Positions 11,931 through 24,200 of a stretch of 64,000 nucleotides of DNA are shown here, piece by piece. How positions within the stretch are numbered: position 1 is the first letter of the stretch; every line of letters starts with the position of its first letter. The stretch is from Apium graveolens. Lineage: Eukaryota > Streptophyta > Magnoliopsida > Apiales > Apiaceae. The notes below the pieces were generated by a model. It was given only the letters and a program-made list of their open reading frames with translations, searched no databases and was not told the origin of the DNA. The stretch is from assembly GCF_009905375.1 (NCBI RefSeq), contig NC_133657.1, positions 69,312,907 through 69,376,906 on the forward strand. The letters are read 5' to 3'. Both the position numbers and the translations under genes were made by a program.

Positions 11931-13640
11931 ATTATAACAATGATACATGATTTATATCCTTCAATGGATAATCATTATCCGTTAAATCACAACCTTCACC
12001 TAAATCATTTTCATACTTACTTTTCATTTTATCCTTTTCACGTGCATTTTCATAGAAGGATTAAATGACTTAACTTCTATGATCTTACTTGCTACATTCT
12101 TATATTCTTTCCATTTAGCAATAACAGTTTATCTATGTTCAAGTTGATTTTTTAAAATCTCTTTCCTTTTCAGCACAACAAACAAATCATCTTTATCAAT
12201 CAAGTAATCTTTATCAATTTTCACAAAATTAAGCAAGTGAGTTTCTAACAAAGTATTTCTCTCTATCAGCAAGGCATTAGATTATTAAATTCTAGCATTT
12301 TCCTTTTTGTGAGATTTTAGAGTGATCTGCAAATTATACAATTCAGAGGACATATTATGGTTAGTTTTTTTTTTCATTCATTCTTACTTAGGTTTGAGGG
12401 ATCCGTAGTGATGATTTGATTGTTTGATGGGATAACTTCAAGACCATCATCATCAGCCACTAGTGCCAAATTCACATATTCTGCTTTTTCATCAAAATCA
12501 TCTCCATCAGCCTAGTCTTTTTCCTTTGTGATAAAAGCTTTCTTCTTTTATCTCAGGAGATGAAAGTATTTCTTCTTGTAGTCAACAGCTTCACCACTTC
12601 TAAAATTTTTTGACTGTCTCCAGTTGTTCCACAGTTGTACCATTTGAATTTGGATTTATCTACCAAATTTTTGTTTGTACTGACTCCTTTTTGAATGGCT
12701 TCGAGAAAGATTTTCTTTTGAATTTCAAATTTGAAAATATTTTTGACAGAAAAGCCCTATGTTCATCAAACTCTTCTAACCCATCTGTTGAAGAAGAATC
12801 ACTTTCAGCTCCAACAACCTTAACTAATAACTTTCCCTTTAGATGATTTAGCTCTTGTTTCATCAGTTTCATTGGTTACAGATTTCACATTAACTTCCAC
12901 TTGCTTCTCACAGTGACTAGATGCAACAAGAGCTACATATTTATTTTTCCTTTAGCCTTTCTCTATCTCTTCATCCTATTGCATTTTGAGCTCATAAGTC
13001 TTTAAGACACCATACAGTATGTCACAAGTGTATTCTATATACTCAATTGAGTTTCTGTCAGAGACTGTTGTTGATTTCCATTCCTTTGAGAAAGTTCTTG
13101 AAAACTTATATAAGAGTATGTGACTAAATAAACTATACCATGTACATTTAAGCCATACAACAGTTTTAGGAATCTGTTGAATGTTTCACTCAAGTCTTCA
13201 CCGGGAATAGAGTGAAAATACGCATATTGTTGCACGAGAAGTTGCATCTTATTTTCTCTAACCTGCTCAGATCCTTCACACAACGTTTAAATGGTGTCCC
13301 AAACATCCTTAGCTGTAGACCAATTCATAACATTTTCAAACATGTCAGAGTCTATGCCATTAAAGAGAATGTTTATAGTCCTCTTGTCTTTGTTGATTTT
13401 TTTAATATTCTCAGGTGAATAATCATCTGGATTTTTTACCATAATTCTATTTGGACCAATAGTTCCATCAACAACATCAATTCCTATGATTATCTTTATA
13501 GGAACATAAGTACCATTTTCAATACAATTAATAAAGTCCCCATCTTGAGATATCAAGTGAAGTCTCATTTTCACTTTCCAGTGAGAATAATGCTCTTTGT
13601 CCAACATTGGAATCTTCAAACCAACATCCTTCTTACCCAT
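11931..13640 (-). pseudogene. gag: Element E gag, broken and truncated
   Basis: Starts with ATG at 13640 (MGKKDVGLKIPMLDKEHY), the same opening as element C gag (ATG at 60872). Then come the KMRLHLISQD stretch, the helical gag core (DSDMFENVMNWSTAKDVWDTI), the region matching the NRFLKLLYGLN part, a GLEEFDEHRAFLSKIFSNLKF segment near 12740, and a coiled-coil-like C-terminal part reaching about 11931. Many stops and frame changes break it. The zinc knuckle expected between the FDEH region and the coiled coil is not readable. The gag shell role is inferred from the family. Confidence 0.75.
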
Positions 13641-13691
13641 GGTTGATTGAATAACTTCAAGATCTTTAAAGCTTCCGTAAACGGAAGGTTT

Positions 13692-13703
13692 GCTCTGACA
13701 CCA
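13692..13703 (-). other. Primer binding site of element E (tRNA-iMet type, decayed)
   Basis: On the - strand TGGTGTCAGAGC lies two bases after the LTR end at 13706. It differs from the initiator-Met site TGGTATCAGAGC by one base. Confidence 0.75.
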
Positions 13704-13705
13704 TT

Positions 13706-13926
13706 TGTTATTTATTATCAATCAACAATGATGTAATTTGTAGAAGGAGAGGTTTAATACAAATTAAAATTTTCAAACTTGAACTTAAAGATATGCAAAA
13801 CAAAAATTTAAAACCACAAGATATAAAAATTTCAGGTGGCTTGTCACTGAACTTACTACCTGAGTTATATACTGAAGAGATAATCTGCGTAAATTACAAA
13901 GTAATTCCATAGCTCCTTTTACAGTA
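13706..13926 (-). repeat. Element E LTR, inner piece
   Basis: Begins on the + strand with TGTTATTTATTATCAATCAAC, the same kind of end as element C's LTR (TGTTATTCCCTAA). It is interrupted at 13926/13927 by the solo LTR and resumes at 18262. Confidence 0.7.
13922..13926. repeat. Target site duplication CAGTA (left) of solo LTR G
   Basis: CAGTA here matches CAGTA at 18257-18261 exactly, flanking the TG...CA borders of the solo LTR. Confidence 0.9.
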
Positions 13927-16900
13927 TGTAATAACCCCAAATTTTGGAATTTTTGAAACCTTTATGAATAGTGCTTTTTGCTGATTATGCTGAATAAGAA
14001 AACTTTTTATGGCACACTATGTAGGGGTTCTTTTATTGTTATTTTGAGATCGTATTAGTACTCTATATGATAAATAAGTGTATGTAAAGATCGTCAGAAT
14101 CCAAATCCCAACACTTTGATTTTTCCCGAAAATCCACCAGATACCGAAAGAATTGAGTATAAGGTAACATAATTAAAAGGATTTAAATTCAAGGATTATA
14201 AGAGAGGATCATAAAAGGAATATAATGTATTGAGAAAGGTTAAGGGAACCCAAGTAATAAGATCCCGGGTATGATCCCGGGTATGATCCCTCAAACGATA
14301 AACGAGAACGAAAGTTAAGCGAACCGTATAACAGATCAGCGGTCATTAGCCAAGTAATTAGGGGTTAATCAAAGAGGTTAGTGGGTGATGATGTCATCAT
14401 ACCAATAAGAAGAAAACAAGTGTAAAAGGATGACATAATCAAGATGACCTAAGCATGACCTAGTAGATATTTTGAATTGGTGGAATATTAGCCAAGTGTT
14501 TTTAACCATGGTAAATTCTAAATATGGTTAATTAAAATAAAAGAGAAGCAACCAAGTAATTCACTACACAATTAGTCAAAGGGCAAAACAAGAAGCATTT
14601 CACTTTCTCCCCCTTGAAAGCTTGCTCTCGGCTAAAACCAGAGCAGCAACTTCAAACTGCCATATCTCCTTCAATACTCACTCAAATGATGTGTTATATA
14701 GCTCGTTGGAAAGGTATTGAGATGGCCTACAACTCTTGTTCACAAGTCTCTTCCAAATAAGCATGGTAAGACCCTCATATTTACAGTTCTTTCAATCTGA
14801 CTTTTAGAAACTTCAAAACCTAATTTTGTGTTCTTGATTTCTTTGGAAAGATCAAGCTTGTATGAGGCTCCCTAAGGTTTCCTAGCAACTTAAAACCTCC
14901 CAAGGAAGGTATAAAATTCAAACCCTAGCTTTGATTTTATGATTCCATTAAGTTTTATTGAAGCATTGTTAGTATTAAGGCTTGATCTTTGATTATAAGT
15001 AGTTTTGGCGGATTTGTATTGGTTTTGAATATTGGGTCTTTGATTGGTTGGATAAATTGGTAAAATTTGGAGTTGGGGACTAAGTTGTAGTATGATGGTT
15101 GAATATTATTTTGTTGGTGGTTGTGAGTGAATTGATGAGAATTTAGAGTGATAATTAAATTGGAAATCGCGTAAACATAACCGTCATAATGCCCGATTTT
15201 CCTTAACTGTTCTGTTCTGAACTTTAGGACCCGTGAACTCACTGTAAGATTCTAACCTTTGCCATTTTTAGATAGTTCATGTTACGAGCTTCGTTTTGAT
15301 ATGTCGTTCGCCTAAATCCGAGTTACGAGCGATGAGAAATGACCGTTTTAAGTAACGGCGTTTCGCGAACGAACCATTACCCCTCGCCTTACTTTGAAAC
15401 ATTGGTTAAGGCCCTTAAATGACTAATTGGATTATGAAAAAAATGTGTAAAGTGGGTTAGACGATTGGTAGGGTACTCGCGAAGGACTCGCCTTAAAACT
15501 CTTAATGGTTAATTTATTAAAAATGATGGAGCCGAGGATACTCGAGCGACTTAAGTGAATCGTTAAGCGTGAAAGCGAACGTTAGGACTCTAAATGGTTA
15601 AAGTCTAGTTTCTTAAGCGACCGGGGTTTAATTCCGACTTATGTTGTTGTTCATAGGTTATCGGACCCACTCTAAGCTTAAGTCTATCCGGGAGCACTCA
15701 GGCAAGTTTTCTACCCGTTATACTGTTGTTGTGATGGATACATTTGTATATGCATTATCTTGTGATAGATGCATGATGGTTAATTAGCAAATTCTTGCGA
15801 TATATTGTAGCATGTGATATGGTATATATGCATGCCTGTTTCGTATTCTTGATACATATATCTGTTGATTCAGTTGATAATACCTATGCTAGAGATAAGC
15901 GGTAAATTGCATATACCCTTAGTATAGGGGACCCAGAGGTGAACATTTTCTAAAACCGGGAGTCGATGCTCCCGAGTATAATATATATATATTTATATAT
16001 ATATATATATGAATAGTTTTTAAAACTATGAATCAAATAAGGTTTATTCGATAACTTTATTTTATTAATGAATATTATTTTGAATATTCATTCGAGGGCT
16101 TATGACTCCGTTGATTTTATTATTGAATATTATTTTGAATATTCATTCGAGGGCTTATGACCCCGTTTATTTTATTAATGAATATTATTTTGAATATTCA
16201 TTCGAGGGCTTATGACCCCGTTTTTTTTATTAATGAATATTATTTTGAATATTCATTCGAGGGCTTATGACTCCGTTTATTTTATTAATGAATATTATTT
16301 TGAATATTCATTCGAGGACTTATGACTCCGATTAATTACTAATTATTATTCTTTATTTTATTAAGGAATAATGTGTCGATGATCAAACTCACTTTTGATT
16401 ATTCAAATAAAGATAGTACTTTCGTATAAGTATATCTTTGGTTATTTAATATTCATTGCAAGTATAAGTTTTAAACTTCTACTTCAATTATTTTTATAAA
16501 GATTATTCTTTATGAGAATATTATTTAAATAATAATATTCAGATATTTCCTAAAATATTGGGACTGATTTATTTTATTAAATCAGCATCACTCCAAACAT
16601 TCTTAAAAATGTTTTGCGAGTCTTTAAAATGATTTTAAAAGTTAGAGCGGATCCCAAAACTCATTTTTATATTTAAGATCCTCCTTTCGAAGGGGATTTA
16701 AATACTCGCTCAAAACCTGAGGGATCCGGCTCTGTGGTGTATTGTATATTCGCAACAAGGTTGCTATTTTGATAAAAAGAATTTTTGATTACTTACCCAA
16801 CACTCGGGAAGTAAAATTCTTGGAACAAGTTAATCCATTAACAGGCATCGCCTGGGAAATATCGGTGAGTTCTCCTTTCCAACTAGATACGACTTCTTGG

Positions 16901-18256
16901 TGGAGCCGTATCAACAAGTTTCTACTTGGGGAAAGGGGGAACGAGCTTTACGTTTCAAAGTCATGGATTTCATCTGAACTAGGAGTGGCGTAAGTGGTCG
17001 AGTGGCGCCGGCCCATCCTTATTATATTGGCCCAAATGGCCCGGAAGTTCCGCTAAGACGGTCCATTCCTTAGGAGTCCAGTGTTCGGCTGACAAGTAAA
17101 TCCGACATGTTCTCCTCTACATGTAGAAAATGGTGGGGTTGCACTACTACGACTGATCATCGTAAGTGGTCTTCCTGGCGTGGCAAACTCCCGTAATGAG
17201 TTCATCATCCAATTGGATATTTCTGCAACACTACCCAGAGCACTTCGATAGAAAGGCTACGGTTGGGCGATTGTTGAGTGTTGGCAGAGTCAAGTTTTCA
17301 AAATGATGTTTGCATCAAATGAAGTATCTCGTAACTTTATTTTATTTTGATGATATTTTAAAGATTGATTCTATACAAGTTTTGTCTTGTAGCTTAATCT
17401 ATGGGATGAACTATTTATACATTGAACGGTGGTAGTTCAAGTAGTATTCGGAAAAGATATAAGTATATTGTAGTATCTTGTAACTTCATTTTTTAAACTT
17501 ATATCTAGTTAATGATTGTCTTATGAATGACAAAGATTTTCAGAAAAATGTTGAGACAAGGTTAGATATATGAGATCACCTTGCAATGATATTTTTATAC
17601 AATTATAAACTGGAACTCTGTGTATATTATACATGTCAGAAGATTTCAAAGATTGTGAAAAGTATATATGTATATATATACTGAATATTTTGCGACTTGG
17701 TCGCGTTAAGATATCAGCTTGGTTCATTTCTTCTTGACCAAGACTTTCATGAGTACTATGAGAATGCTCATATATTGTTAATTATTATACATATTATTTC
17801 GGTGGGCTTGTTGCTCACCCTTGCTTTCTTCTTTCATCACACAACATCAGATAGACAAGATGAACATGACCAAGCTCCCAATTCGCGAGCGGATAGGAAA
17901 TGTTCCGCAGTTTCCTATAGGCGTTGATGTCGCTGTAGCTGAGGTAGGAACTACCAATAGGCTAGGCTTTCAACTTTTGATGTACCAGACTTATGTATCT
18001 TTATCAATTGTAATAATGACAAAGAAATGTAAATTTATTCAGAAACCCTTTTAAGGTGTAATGGCATATAATTTTGGAATAAAATGACTCGTGTTATTTT
18101 TGGATATTCATCTCTGAGACTATAACTTGTGGTGTGTGTGTTTATTGTGGGGTCACAGTACAGAGTAGTTGATTGTTTTTTTAAGATTGGGTGTTATTAA
18201 GGGAAATGGAACTCGTGATAACCCGGATCCCTGACCCCGGATTTGGGGGTGTTACA
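13927..18256 (+). mobile_element. Element G: solo LTR of a Ty3/gypsy element (4.33 kb)
   Basis: Starts TGTAATAACCCCAAATTTTG, ends ATTTGGGGGTGTTACA, and is flanked by a perfect 5-bp duplication CAGTA. There is no second LTR, primer site or polyprotein inside, so this is one LTR left after LTR-LTR recombination. The end sequence (CCCGGATCCCTGACCCCGGATTTGG.., in part) resembles the end of element A's LTR in the same orientation, which suggests a related gypsy lineage and + orientation. It is longer than the A and F LTRs. Open frames at 14955-15242 (-), 16742-16993 (+) and 17697-18054 (+) lack family features and are taken as chance. Confidence 0.88.
16056..16330. repeat. Tandem repeat inside solo LTR G: 55-bp unit, five copies
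   Basis: The marker TTCGAGGGCTTATGAC occurs at 16091, 16146, 16201, 16256 and 16311 (the last as GAGGACTTATGAC), exactly 55 bp apart. Each unit also holds GAATATTATTTTGAATATTC, a near-palindrome. Copies differ at only a few positions (ACTCCG/ACCCCG). Confidence 0.93.
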
Positions 18257-18261
18257 CAGTA
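18257..18261. repeat. Target site duplication CAGTA (right) of solo LTR G
   Basis: Matches 13922-13926 exactly. Confidence 0.9.
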
Positions 18262-19040
18262 TATCTCTTAGAAATAATGCTCTCGACTTAGCTATCTAGA
18301 AAACTCTATAAACTTATTTCTTGCTTTAAACACTGCTTCTACTTGATTTATATATATTACCAAGTTACAAGTCTACTACACAACAAAATATTTCATGTCT
18401 CTATGTCCAGCTAGATTGCTTATGCACTCCATCTCTTGACCCTTGATTGAATTTGATTTCTTGATCTTGAATTTTGAATCTTGAATGTCCCTCCAGTTTG
18501 TCATGCATAGAAATGGAATGTTTTTTTCTTCAGATTCCAAGATAGTATAAAACTTTTATCTTTGGCTTCCATTTTCAAACTGAGACCTCCATCAACCTAT
18601 GTGCTTTGTCAGATTGAATATATGTGCTTTGTTAAGTCACTATCAATTGATATTTACTACTCTATCCATTGATAGTGTATTCCTCTAGCCGTTGATGAGT
18701 TGATTGCCTTAGTCGTTGATAGACTATATCCACTGATGGCCTTTAGGCGTTGATGGTGTTTTTCTCCTTGGACGTTGATACTCACTTCACTTAGATAAAA
18801 TTACATGACATTTCATATTTACAATTAACCATACTATTCTATTTATCCATTGAGTCAACATGACTTTATAATGAATATTCACATCATTGACTAGTATTGA
18901 GATCTAATTGGAAATGTTACAAAGCTTATCAGTTGATAAGCTATTCTGTTAATGGCTATCCAAAAAGATAGTTAGCCGTTGACAGTTACAAATACTTACG
19001 GTATAATTATGTTATATGTTTTGTTTATTATCAAAGATAG
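18262..19040 (-). repeat. Element E LTR, outer piece
   Basis: Continues the LTR interrupted at 13926. It shares landmarks with element C's LTR: ATATATTACCAAGTTACAAG near 18350, then a cluster of GTTGAT units (18640-18775), then GCCGTTGACAGTTACAAATAC near 18973. These line up with the ATCCGTTGA cluster and ATCCGTTGAAAGCTACAAATTC of element C. The outer border near 19040 is approximate. Confidence 0.65.
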
Positions 19041-19235
19041 TTTTTTATCGAGCCCGAATATTTGTTCGAACTTGAAATTGATAACGAGTTTGAATTGAAT
19101 CGAGCCCCATTTAATCGAGATTTGAATGACTCCTATAGGTCTATAGATCAAACTCGATAAGGAGTTCAAGCCGAGTCGAGCTCCATTTTATTGAGTCGAG
19201 CTCGAGTTGGCTTGATTCGAATTACCCCTTGTTCT
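19035..19235. repeat. Possible small inverted-repeat transposon rich in CGAGCTCGAG/TCGAGCC words
   Basis: About 200 bp are packed with ATCGAGCCC, GAGTCGAGCTC, CTCGATAAGG and GCTCGAGTT in both orientations, ending ..GATTCGAATTACCCCTTG. Plant non-autonomous DNA elements often have this look. No target duplication was established. Confidence 0.35.
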
Positions 19236-19284
19236 AGATGAAACTAATTTTAAAATAATATTTAAAAAATATAGAGACTGGGTT

Positions 19285-19400
19285 TTTTTAAATCTTATGT
19301 GGTGTAATGGTTGTAGATGTGAACAAAAATCACTTTTGCTGACCTTGAGTTCATGAGTTTGATTCTCAACAAAAATATTTTTTTAACAGTTTTTTTATAT
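19285..19400 (+). repeat. SINE-like tRNA-derived unit, copy 1
   Basis: TATGTGGTGTAATGGTTGTAG resembles a pol III A box region (consensus TRGYNNARNNGG-like, TGTGGTGTAGTGGTTA in plant SINEs), and GAGTTTGATTCTCAAC about 60 bases later resembles a B box (GGTTCGANTCC). No tRNA cloverleaf could be drawn. The second unit downstream has the same body. Confidence 0.5.
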
Positions 19401-19454
19401 TTAGAATGCATAAAGGTTTGTGGATGTTGATAAAAAAATTTAAATTATTAATAA

Positions 19455-19527
19455 AAACCGCATGTGGTGTAGTGGTTATATATGTGAACAAGAATCACTT
19501 TTATTGACCTTGAGGTTACAAGATAAA
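19455..19527 (+). repeat. SINE-like unit, copy 2, cut off by element D
   Basis: CATGTGGTGTAGTGGTTATATATGTGAACAAGAATCAC.. (in part) repeats copy 1. It stops after ACCTTGAGGTTACAAGAT, where the B box should follow. The LTR of element D starts at 19528, so D most likely inserted into this unit. Confidence 0.45.
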
Positions 19528-20382
19528 TGTTATAAATAAGAAATTCGGAAAGATGCATGTAAAATTAATATCTGAGAATTTCGTGTAATTTGATGATTTT
19601 CATATAATGATATTAATAATATTATACCTACTCGTAATCATACATAATTCATAACCATACTTAAATCAATAAATAATTCATGTGATTGTGTTAAAAATAA
19701 CCCTAATGACGTGATTAATGTCGGATCAATTTGACATGGTTTAATCCAATAAAGAGGCCCGAAAGCCTAATTATTTATTAATTTTGTAATTAATAAAAGG
19801 CTAATTAAATAGCCTAATAAATATGTTCTAATAAGGAACTACTTCTACAAGAAGTAGCCTCCAGGTAACCCAATTCCACAAAAAGTCAGATTCCCGCTTT
19901 CTAGGGATCCAAATATTAATTGGAGTAGGAGACTTGCCCACCAAGTCACCCAATTATACCCTAATTCCTAGACTCTCAACATCTATATAAAGGGTCTTAC
20001 CCCTCAAATTCAGGAGAACGTTTTGGACAAGAGCTCCATAAGTCACTACGATGATACCACATTTTGGAGCACAACTTTAAGTGACACAAAGCCGAGAGGG
20101 CATTCTACAAGCCACAAGGCCATTACTTGGAAGGACATTTCAGACTCAGTTCTCGAAGGACATGAAAGTCACTACGTCCTTGGTGTCCCCTTGCCGATAT
20201 AGTCTTGAGGGAAAACATCACAAAGAACTACATTTTGGCTTGATCCTTGGTATACGCCAAGGTACGTAGGCATCTTGTGAGGCGGATTTAAGCCGCGAAA
20301 CACAATCGCAACCATTAAAACTCGAAACTCATCAAACCCTAACATTAATTACGCGCAATAAATACATCAACATTTTTATCCA
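19528..20382 (+). repeat. Probable 5' LTR of element D (about 855 bp)
   Basis: TGTTATAAATAAG at the left and ..TTTTTATCCA before the primer-site-like block give TG...CA ends. A TATA box (CTATATAAAGGG, about 19983-19994) lies two thirds of the way along, as expected for an LTR promoter. The left border is the less certain one, and no second LTR is in the window for comparison. Confidence 0.55.
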
Positions 20383-20383
20383 T

Positions 20384-20402
20384 TTTGACGTCATCTGTGG
20401 GA
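20384..20402 (+). other. Primer binding site region of element D
   Basis: TTTGACGTCATCTGTGGGAA follows the LTR end. It resembles the TTGGCGCCGTCTGTGGGAA block found after the 5' LTR of many Tat-type gypsy elements, with the CpG-rich core changed by what look like C-to-T/G-to-A transitions. Confidence 0.6.
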
Positions 20403-20523
20403 AAAAGACGACAATAATGAAAGCACGAAGAAGCACCGAGAAACCACCTGCTGCGTGCATAACGTCACATCCACTTTTGAGATACCACCACAGTCAACCC
20501 TCCTTGCTTAGGGGGATGATCTC

Positions 20524-21118
20524 TGTTAGGTCACACAACACTGTAGAAGGGGGTTGAATACAGTGTAGAATATAATCAAATCGATTTCGAATACAAGTAA
20601 CAGTAAACATAAATATTCGATATAATAAACTCTGTTACAATGGAACTGTTCTCTCTCGGTGATGAACAAATATCACGAGAGCTGCTAGGTTACAATGTAT
20701 GATCTTCTCGATAATGATAACACATATAGTGTAAACCTATGTCTGTGTTTATATAGTACACAGTTACAAGATAACTTTTAATTGATATGGAATATAATTC
20801 TGTCTCCTAAAATATATCAATCAGATATCTTATACAAGTCTCTAAGTCCTCTAACTCTTTCCATGCATATCTTTTTTTGTATTAGTCTCGATCTTCTTTC
20901 CTGTAAATTAGCTTCCTTCCTTTACTGTTAGTCCTCCCGTACTTAAGTTCTGATATCCATCTTCTGATATTTATCTTCTGATAATCTAAGTTCTGATATT
21001 CTTAAGTTCTGACTTCCAGTAAGTAGTGATTCCAGTAAGTACTGATATTTCCTGTTTGTTAAGATCTGAAAACTAAACATGAAACATATTAGACATGACA
21101 TCTCAAATATATCTAACA
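20524..21118 (-). repeat. Element B 3' LTR (595 bp)
   Basis: Same length as its partner at 31979-32573. It contains a dense group of AAGTTCTGA/TTCTGATAT words at 20944-21050, the LTR share of the dispersed motif of this element. Confidence 0.93.
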
Positions 21119-21135
21119 ATCTCCCCCAACTTGTA
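21119..21135 (-). other. Polypurine tract of element B
   Basis: On the - strand CAAGTTGGGGGAGAT precedes the 3' LTR directly. Confidence 0.85.
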
Positions 21136-21256
21136 AATTGTGCAAAAATATACAAGTTAATAGATTTGATGATGTCAAAAACATTTAAGTTCAAATGCAA
21201 TAAGAGTTTAATAAGACTATTAACTAAAACTTACAGTCCTTGTAGCTTTACCAACT

Positions 21257-24200
21257 TCACTGGATCAATCTGCATCCATAATGATTCTTAACAAAATCTC
21301 TTACCAGCTTGTCTTCATCTTTCCTCAGAAATTCAACTAACTGTGCTTTGACCTGCATCAGTTCTTCATCTTTACTATCACCAATTTGATAAATGGCTGT
21401 TCTGAGAGCTTGAATTGATGTTCTTTCAAGTCCATCACCAAGTCTGATAACCCTAGGATGTGAAGAGTTTTCATTATAACATAAGCATTTTCCTTTCAGA
21501 ATAACTTCCACCTTAGTAGAATTCTTCAGCATAGGAATTTTTCTTCCATCATCTTCAGTAATCATTGGTATATACTGAGAAGTCTTTGTACCAGAGATTC
21601 TAAATAGATCTCTTATAGCCTTCAAAATGTATTCTGACCATCTTCTTGTAAATCAAATTTTACTTCCAGAAGATAGTGAATATGTTGAAGTTCCCTGACA
21701 GACTTCTTTAGCACATCAGTATCGGCTAGTCTGTAAGTTAATCCATCATAGAGAAATAAAATAAATTTCTCCTTTAGATTTTCCTTATCATGAGCATTCG
21801 ATCACGATTTGAGCAGACATCACTTTGTCAAGGTGCTTTTGTTTGATTTGTTCATATGGTTTGTCTGTCAACATGAAAGGATCTCTTAGAGTAACTTCTA
21901 CTCCTGTTTGTATCTTTTCTTCATCAGAACCTAATCTAGCTTTAACTCTAGGTTTCTTGGATCCCAACCCAAATGTTGCGAGTTGATTCATCATAAGATT
22001 GGATTTTGGTTCAACTGGAGTAGCTTTCTTCCATAACAGCTTCTTCTTATCAACAATTGTCATCTTTTCCAAATTAACTTGATCAGAATTTGTTGTTTCT
22101 TCTGTAACATGCTGTTCTTCATTCTGAACAACTTGAGCAATGTCAGAGATTATTTTAGATTCTTCAATTATCTTTCTTCTCTTCAGAATTTGAACAGTTT
22201 CATCTTCTATCAAATCATCATCATGCACTATAGTTTGATAGACTGGAATGGAAGAAATTATCTTTTTCTCAATTTTTAAAGGTTCACTAACCTTTTCATT
22301 TCCTTTTGACTTAGGATCAATCTCATTTTGTGATCTAGTCTTGGACTATGAAGTCTCAGAATTTGACTTTTCCCTGATCACAATGCCTTTTTCTTTAGTC
22401 CTTGGAGGTTTCTTTGCATCAGAAGCTTTAGACTTAAGATTTGTCTTCTCTGCTGCAAATCTAGCTTCTTCTTCCTTGAGAGTTTCCAAATCCATTCCTG
22501 GATTTTATTTCAGAAATAATCTTCTGGCTATCTCCTCATCAAGTTTCTGGATTTTAGGATTTTTGTAATAAACAATAGTCTGCTTCCCCTTTAGCTTCAG
22601 AGTTTGTAAAAACTTCTGAGAGTCTTTAGATCCTGTCTGAATCAGAATATCAGAACTTGACATCAGACTTTGTTTATCAGAACTTGACTTCAGACTTTTA
22701 GCATTCACAGCATCAGAACTTGACTTGTTCTGTGTAGAAGATTTTCCTTGAACTTTTCCTTGACCTCTACTCTTATCAGAGTTTTCCTGGTCATCACCTT
22801 TATCATCATTTTTCTTCAGTATTTCAGTAGGTGAGCATTTGGACTTAACTACCTTCTCCCCCTTTTTGGCATCATCAGGAAGTAAGAGAGAAAGAAGAAG
22901 TTCAACTGAAGATTGAATTTCTTCCAATTGAAATTTCTGAGAAACTTGGTTAGCCAGGACCTCAGCAATTTGGGCCTGTTGCTTCTCTTGAATCTTCTCA
23001 ATGGATTCAATTTTCTCAAGAGTAGGTCTGATATATCTATTCTTGTCAAGCTTAAGCTGTAAATCTAGCTTATCAGCATGTTCCTTTAGTGATCAACCTT
23101 TTCATGAGTAGAAGAATGTAGACTTTGAAGATGTTTGGAAGATAGAGCAGTGATCTTGAGTTGTATCTTTAAATCAGCATTTGTGAGCAACTCATCAGCT
23201 TTAGCAATATGCTCTGTCAAAACGTTAGAACTTGGAATGAAATCAGTGTCATTCCACTTCTTGGTCCACTCCATACCTCTGTGAGTATCCTCCCAAGGAA
23301 TAGGTGCTTCCTTTTCAGCAAATTTCTTCACCAATTCTTCCTTTCCTAGTATGGGAACTGGAGTCTCAGCAGAAACACTGTCTTAGAACTTGAGGAAGAC
23401 TCATTATGTTCTGACAGTACAACAGTGTGTGAAACAACTGGAGATTCAGGAACAACTTCATTTAAATTCTGAATATCAGAATTTATCTCCAGAGTTGGTG
23501 TGGTTGATGTAGATGGTATCTCAGCATTTAAAATTGGAAAATGAGTTGGAGATTGCTGAGCTTCTGTAGATGGAGCTTCCAGATAAAGAACATTTGGTAT
23601 ATTCAAATTATGAATATCTATTTCAGAATTGTCAATTTGTTCTTTAACATCATCTGTAGCTTTAATAGGAGAGACAGGAGGGGTTACAACTATATCGGTA
23701 GCAGTGTCTTTGGCTTGAGCTGGAAGAGCTTCAATGATAATCAGTTCTTGTGAGATCAGAGATTCCTAATCCCCTTCCTCAGCTTCTTCAGTATCTTCTG
23801 ATGAAGCCTTAGCCAAATACCTCCTAGCCTTCATTTTCTTCAATCTCCTTGCCAATGAAGGAGTTGCTTCAACAGTAACAGAACTTACAGATTTCTTTCT
23901 TTTCAAAATATCAAAACTTTGAGTTGTTTCTGTCTGAGAAGTAAAGTTCTCAGCTTCAATTATAACAGGTTCTGATGCATGAACCCGTGCTTCAACTGTT
24001 TCCTTTTCATCACTATCAGATTCATCTCTGAGAATCATCTTCCTTCTCTTTAGTGGAGGTTAAGGAACAAACTTTGTCCTCTTTGGCCTGGAAGATGAAG
24101 ATCTGATGGTATATGCTGATGATTCAGGTTGTATTGATTGAGGTGATGGTTTGACAGATGTCCTGATGGCAGATTTTGGTTGTGGTTGAGAAGTTTGAGG

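Larger units (their letters stand above)
11931..19040 (-). mobile_element. Element E: truncated SIRE-type Ty1/copia retrotransposon, split by a solo LTR
   Basis: On the - strand a 5' LTR (18262 to about 19040 plus 13706-13926) is followed by a decayed initiator-Met primer site (13692-13703) and a gag pseudogene running down to about 11931. Pol and the 3' LTR are absent. The LTR is interrupted by the gypsy solo LTR at 13927-18256. The upper border near 19040 is set where LTR-like GTTGA-rich sequence gives way to another repeat, so it is approximate. Confidence 0.72.
19528..20523 (+). mobile_element. Element D, part 1: 5' LTR and leader of an old Tat-like Ty3/gypsy element
   Basis: Element D is in three parts (19528-20523, 32574-35974 and 61965 to beyond the window), separated by copia insertions B and C. 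This part holds the LTR, the primer site region and about 120 bases of leader. All visible protein traces in the later parts are on the + strand and in the order protease-RT-RNase H-integrase, which fits Ty3/gypsy. The closest motifs are those of the Tat lineage. Confidence 0.65.

Noticed and set aside
16056..16330. Regular repeats suggesting a CRISPR array
   Set aside because: The whole 55-bp unit repeats without unique spacers, it lies in a plant LTR, and no cas genes are present.
14955..18054. Open frames inside the solo LTR (14955-15242 -, 16742-16993 +, 17697-18054 +)
   Set aside because: No domain, no splice context, ordinary for a 4.3-kb non-coding LTR.
19285..19400. Possible tRNA gene with A and B boxes
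   Set aside because: No acceptor stem or anticodon arm can be drawn; a tRNA-derived SINE explains the boxes better.
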